Of a stretch of 7,706 nt of DNA, positions 5,373 to 7,706 are shown piece by piece (the stretch's first letter is position 1; each line of letters begins with the position of its first letter). The translations under genes were made by a program, and so were the position numbers. A model generated the notes under the pieces. It searched no databases and was not told the origin of the DNA. It saw only the letters and a program-made list of their open reading frames with translations. Location of the stretch: contig DCUS01000010.1 of the NCBI GenBank assembly GCA_002327885.1, positions 1 to 7,706 on the forward strand. Reading direction: 5' to 3'. This stretch comes from Syntrophaceae bacterium UBA2208 (GTDB lineage Bacteria > Desulfobacterota > BSN033 > UBA1163).

Positions 5373-6239
5373 TCATGGGAGCGGAGAGGTTTTGGAAAAA
5401 GATTTAGATATGTAATTCTTGTAATTTTTGTTAACTAACTTATGGAATATTTCCCTATTTTCAATAAATCGACTGATAAAATCAAGTGTGGATTGGACTC
5501 TCTCCGGCTGACCGATCACCGCATCGCTTCCAAAAAGGATACGATCTTGATATTGTTGGATAAAGCTTTTATAGGACACCGGATCTTTTTCCATAAAAGA
5601 TTCTAAAGAGGCCGTATCCGTGTAACAATTTGAATGTCTGTCTAAAAGAGAGGAGATGGCCTTCCTGGAAAATCCAAAATGGGGAATATTAAAATTGGTT
5701 TTGGGATAACTCCCAAGTATTTCTCCAACAAAGTCTCCGTATTTTCTCAAATCAACATGGATCAGGATCGGCATATCCTGGGTGGAGGCATGTTCGATGA
5801 TCAACGATGTAATCTTCTCAGATTGCTTGCATGGTCGACCAAAGGTCTTCTCCATGCCATCTATTCGCAGCGTGCTATCTTCCTCCGGGACAAAAAGCAG
5901 TTTAACGCCCTGATAGCCCTTCTGCCTGGACATCTTGATTTTTTCTTCAATATTATTTTCAATAAACCGGGCGTCTAAAAAGGGGATCGTTTCCGGTTGA
6001 TGGAATAATTGAATAACGGGAAAAGGGTCTTTTTGATTTTCAAGGGCTTTCCGGGTGACATAGGGATGGTAGGCCCCGGGAATCATCTTCAGATAAGTAT
6101 TTATTTCCTCGGGAAACTCGCTTATCACCAAGATATTAATACTGGCAAAACCTATCTTTTCTAAAAAACCGAATTTCCCTTTGAGTTCGTTTAAAGAGCA
6201 TTGATAAAAAAAATGAATATGAGCATCATAATATTTCAT
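5373..6239 (-). CDS. Amidohydrolase-family (amidohydrolase_2 type) metal-dependent hydrolase
   Basis: The protein is a 288-aa TIM-barrel enzyme of the amidohydrolase superfamily, which uses one or two divalent metals to hydrolyse or decarboxylate small substrates. The metal set can be followed: H7-x-H9 (in D-A-H-I-H-F-F) on strand 1, H161 (in I-L-I-H-V-D), H187 (in P-H-F-G-F), and D239 (in I-L-F-G-S-D-A) on strand 8. A Lys (K113, in G-V-K-L-L) sits after strand 3-4 and might or might not be a bridging ligand. This set fits the amidohydrolase_2/ACMSD-like branch. It appears cytoplasmic. An ATG five codons upstream (6254) has no good Shine-Dalgarno site; AAAGG lies seven bases before the ATG at 6239, which I choose. 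It is 45 bases after the DUF362 gene and probably belongs to that unit. The substrate is unknown. A link to the Mo hydroxylase downstream, for example acting on a hydroxylated product, is only conjecture. Confidence 0.85.
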   Translation of the reverse strand: MKYYDAHIHFFYQCSLNELKGKFGFLEKIGFASINILVISEFPEEINTYLKMIPGAYHPYVTRKALENQKDPFPVIQLFHQPETIPFLDARFIENNIEEKIKMSRQKGYQGVKLLFVPEEDSTLRIDGMEKTFGRPCKQSEKITSLIIEHASTQDMPILIHVDLRKYGDFVGEILGSYPKTNFNIPHFGFSRKAISSLLDRHSNCYTDTASLESFMEKDPVSYKSFIQQYQDRILFGSDAVIGQPERVQSTLDFISRFIENREIFHKLVNKNYKNYISKSFSKTSPLP

Positions 6240-6246
6240 GTTGGAA

Positions 6247-6251
6247 CCTTT
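6247..6251 (-). promoter_or_regulatory. Ribosome binding site deciding the amidohydrolase start
   Basis: AAAGG on the minus strand is seven bases from the ATG at 6239. The alternative ATG at 6254 is preceded by TTGCCCTAAATGG, with no purine-rich site. This favours the start that places the D-A-H-I-H metal motif only four residues in, as usual for the family. Confidence 0.5.
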
Positions 6252-6284
6252 CATCCATTTAGGGCAAGGATGAACCCTTTATGA

Positions 6285-7277
6285 TTATCCCTTCTTCAAT
6301 ATCTCTAATATCTGGTCTCGATAGATTCGGCTATTAACATCGGCAGGGATCAAATCAATCTCCGAAGGAGAGGAGGCCCCTAACCCAAGTTCCACTCCCC
6401 TAACAATCTGCTCTTGTTCAAATATCTTTGGCTTCATGATGCTTTGGTTGCTTCCGAGAAATTTTAAAATGGCCACTCCAACGGCATCCATGGCCAGGCG
6501 ATCGGTAGAGGCGAGGAAGACCTCTCCTTTTGCATGCTTCCCGGTCATGGGTCCCCCATCCACAAAAGCATCCATTCCGTCAAGGAGGACCAGGGCGGGT
6601 TTAAAGGGTTCATTAATCTCCGCAATCATCTTCCGTTGATGTGGAGAACTATGAAGTTCCCTCATGTACTCGTATCCATGACGGGAGGTAGGGACCACTC
6701 CCACATGGAGTTTTAAGGATAAGGTGAAGACTCCCCCATACTGATGGGTCTTCAAGCAACAAGTGGAGATGAGACATTCTGCATCGAGAATGGGTCGTGC
6801 AATCCGAAATCCATTCGTCCAGTGACTCTTTTTAGGCTTGAATAAAACCCAGTCCTTTTGATCAAGATCGTCGAAGTCAATGACCTTTACATTCAATTTT
6901 TCCAGAATGGGCAAAATTCCCTTTCTCTCCATCACTTCGCGGGTAGGTGGATAGCTTCTTTCTCCGAGGCTGATCGATCTTGCCCCCATCTTCCAGGCCT
7001 CCTCGATTAAGGCAACTAATGTGTCATTGTGTGTGGAGCCCGGCGTCACATCTGCTGTGTTAAAATTGGGTTTGATCAAAACATTCTTCCCTTTGACAGG
7101 ATTAAAATGAAGGGCTTTCAGAGTTATCTTGACCCCGCTTTTTCTGTCATCCGTCTTCACCAATGCCACACGGCTCGCTTCATCGGACATTGCTTTCCCT
7201 CCATCTATTCCCATCAATAAAACTCCTCCGGCCACTCCAGTGTACCTTATAAAATCTCTACGGCTAACACTCTTCAT
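6285..7277 (-). CDS. DUF362-domain protein with Tat signal peptide
   Basis: The function of this family is not established; some members carry ferredoxin domains and are linked to redox roles. This one has 330 aa and starts with a Tat signal, S-R-R-D-F-I (5-10), then an h-region V-A-G-G-V-L-L-M-G. It is therefore expected to be exported folded, or anchored at the membrane, usually with a cofactor. The DUF362 core is visible in K-P-N-F-N (69-73), the block with T-C-C-L-K-T-H (172-178) preceding a Gly/Leu-rich stretch, L-L-D-G-M (231-235) and G-G-P-M-T-G (241-246), followed by a region typical of the family (257-266). No C-terminal 4Fe-4S ferredoxin domain is present. The preceding 64-aa Cys-rich gene ends at the junction: its TAA overlaps a first ATG at 7280 by one base. 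The GGAG at 7283-7286 is two bases from that ATG and five from the second at 7277, which I chose. Translational coupling is likely. Confidence 0.88.
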   Translation of the reverse strand: MKSVSRRDFIRYTGVAGGVLLMGIDGGKAMSDEASRVALVKTDDRKSGVKITLKALHFNPVKGKNVLIKPNFNTADVTPGSTHNDTLVALIEEAWKMGARSISLGERSYPPTREVMERKGILPILEKLNVKVIDFDDLDQKDWVLFKPKKSHWTNGFRIARPILDAECLISTCCLKTHQYGGVFTLSLKLHVGVVPTSRHGYEYMRELHSSPHQRKMIAEINEPFKPALVLLDGMDAFVDGGPMTGKHAKGEVFLASTDRLAMDAVGVAILKFLGSNQSIMKPKIFEQEQIVRGVELGLGASSPSEIDLIPADVNSRIYRDQILEILKKG

Positions 7278-7279
7278 CA

Positions 7280-7474
7280 TTACTCCAATCGTTCGTATCT
7301 CTTCTGATCAAGACAGAGACTGCATCGCGAATGAGAACACCATTGGCAGAATTTGCAGTCAGGGCAGCGATGCTTCTTGTCCTGGCTCTCTTCCGGACAG
7401 CAGAGGAGTCCATAAGGGGTCACCTCAAAGCGCACGCCGTCTTCATAGATAAACTTCTTGTCTACATCCGCCAT
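7280..7474 (-). CDS. Small Cys-rich protein of unknown function (64 aa)
   Basis: I do not recognise a family. The protein is 64 aa with eight cysteines: C25-C26, then C37-x2-C40-x2-C43-x2-C46-x4-C51-x2-C54. The regular C-x-x-C ladder suggests a metal site, either a zinc knuckle-type fold or an iron-sulfur cluster; the fourth Cys is spaced differently from the C-x2-C-x2-C-x3-C-P of classical 4Fe-4S ferredoxins, and no Pro follows. No signal peptide is seen, so it is probably cytoplasmic. It starts at an ATG at 7474 with a GGAGG lying about 13 bases upstream, a long spacing, so the start is only moderately supported. The stop overlaps or abuts the DUF362 start, which argues strongly that it is a real gene working with the DUF362 protein, for instance as an electron or metal donor. 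That role is inference. Confidence 0.7.
   Translation of the reverse strand: MADVDKKFIYEDGVRFEVTPYGLLCCPEESQDKKHRCPDCKFCQWCSHSRCSLCLDQKRYERLE
7283..7286 (-). promoter_or_regulatory. Ribosome binding site at the coupled DUF362 start
   Basis: GGAG on the minus strand lies within the last codons of the Cys-rich gene, five bases from the ATG at 7277 and two from the ATG at 7280 that overlaps the TAA stop. The spacing favours the second ATG, but coupled re-initiation could use either. The protein differs by one Met only. Confidence 0.4.
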
Positions 7475-7706
7475 GGGTTAAACCCACCCTCCATTTCCCA
7501 TAGAAGCATTCGATAAAATTATAAGATATCACCCCTACAATTTCCCGATTATATTTGGTAGTGCGGTAGTGCCCCTTGCCAGCCGGTCAGACGGGTTGGA
7601 GTTCTTGACTGAAAAATACGGTTAGGCGTTACAATCTTGTTTTGGGGTTTTGGCTCTCCCTCATGCCTTGCGCCATGCGCGACCTGTCCTCCGTAGTCCC
7701 GCAAGT
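7475..7706. other. Non-coding right edge upstream of the Cys-rich gene
   Basis: No gene is supported here. A TATAAT box lies at 7518-7523 on the minus strand, about 44 bases before the ATG of the Cys-rich gene, but I see no good -35 partner at 16-18 bases. A tandem 8-base direct repeat (GGTAGTGC twice, 7557-7572) is a little further out. The outermost 90 bases are GC-richer and contain GCGC-CAT-GCGC (7670-7680), with no frame or RNA fold that I can defend. Confidence 0.4.
7518..7523 (-). promoter_or_regulatory. Possible -10 box of the Cys-rich/DUF362/amidohydrolase unit
   Basis: A perfect TATAAT on the minus strand sits about 44 bases before the ATG at 7474, at a plausible distance for a short leader. 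The expected -35 position reads GGGAAA, which is a poor match, so an activator or a different sigma factor would be needed. The call is weak. Confidence 0.3.

Noticed and set aside
7129..7452. A 107-aa frame on the plus strand opposite the Cys-rich and DUF362 genes.
   Set aside because: It is antisense to the Tat signal region of DUF362 and to the Cys-rich gene, which have family features and a coupled start; the plus-strand protein has none.
7557..7572. A tandem 8-base repeat, GGTAGTGC twice, considered as an operator or the start of a CRISPR-like array.
   Set aside because: There are only two adjacent copies, no spacers and no cas genes; at this length it can arise by chance.

Overview
All nine genes I can support lie on the minus strand, so the window reads from right to left. 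The base composition looks moderate. The content (three small heat-shock proteins, a Tat-exported molybdenum hydroxylase pair, a Tat-exported DUF362 protein, a DUF3795 protein and a tiny Cys-rich protein) suggests a Gram-negative anaerobe or facultative environmental bacterium. A Desulfobacterota (deltaproteobacterial) or related lineage is my best guess, but it is an inference from gene content and not from a marker gene.

Right part (about 7474 down to 5373): a 64-aa protein with eight cysteines is followed, with a TAA/ATG junction, by a Tat-signal DUF362 protein. About 30 bases later comes an amidohydrolase_2-type metal-dependent hydrolase. The three genes look like one transcription unit. 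Upstream of them (7475-7706) I see no gene, only a weak -10-like box.

Middle (5234 down to 2574): after a 139-base gap comes a two-gene molybdenum hydroxylase of the isoquinoline 1-oxidoreductase/nicotinate dehydrogenase type, made of a small 2[2Fe-2S] subunit and a large Tat-signal molybdopterin subunit. The FAD subunit, the cytochrome c subunit and the XdhC-type maturation factor often linked to such enzymes are not in the window. The substrate cannot be read from the sequence. A hairpin followed by a T-rich stretch separates this pair from a DUF3795 Cys-rich protein (2516 down to 1995).

Left part (1631 down to 200): a 363-base spacer carries nested inverted repeats and then three Hsp20 genes. 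The first is on its own and the other two are tightly coupled. The two transcription starts share an almost identical promoter-like block, a 16-base identity covering a sigma-32-like CTTGAA -35 box with a -10-like ATTAT box at the same 15-base spacing. This suggests the three chaperones are induced together by heat or envelope/protein-folding stress although they form two units. A 9-bp hairpin closes the last unit.

Several starts are best set downstream of the longest possible reading frame because strong Shine-Dalgarno sequences sit inside or directly before the longer version. The most interesting items are the coordinated hsp20 promoters, the Cys-rich protein coupled to DUF362, the Mo hydroxylase without an evident electron-acceptor subunit, and the structured spacer at 1832-1942.
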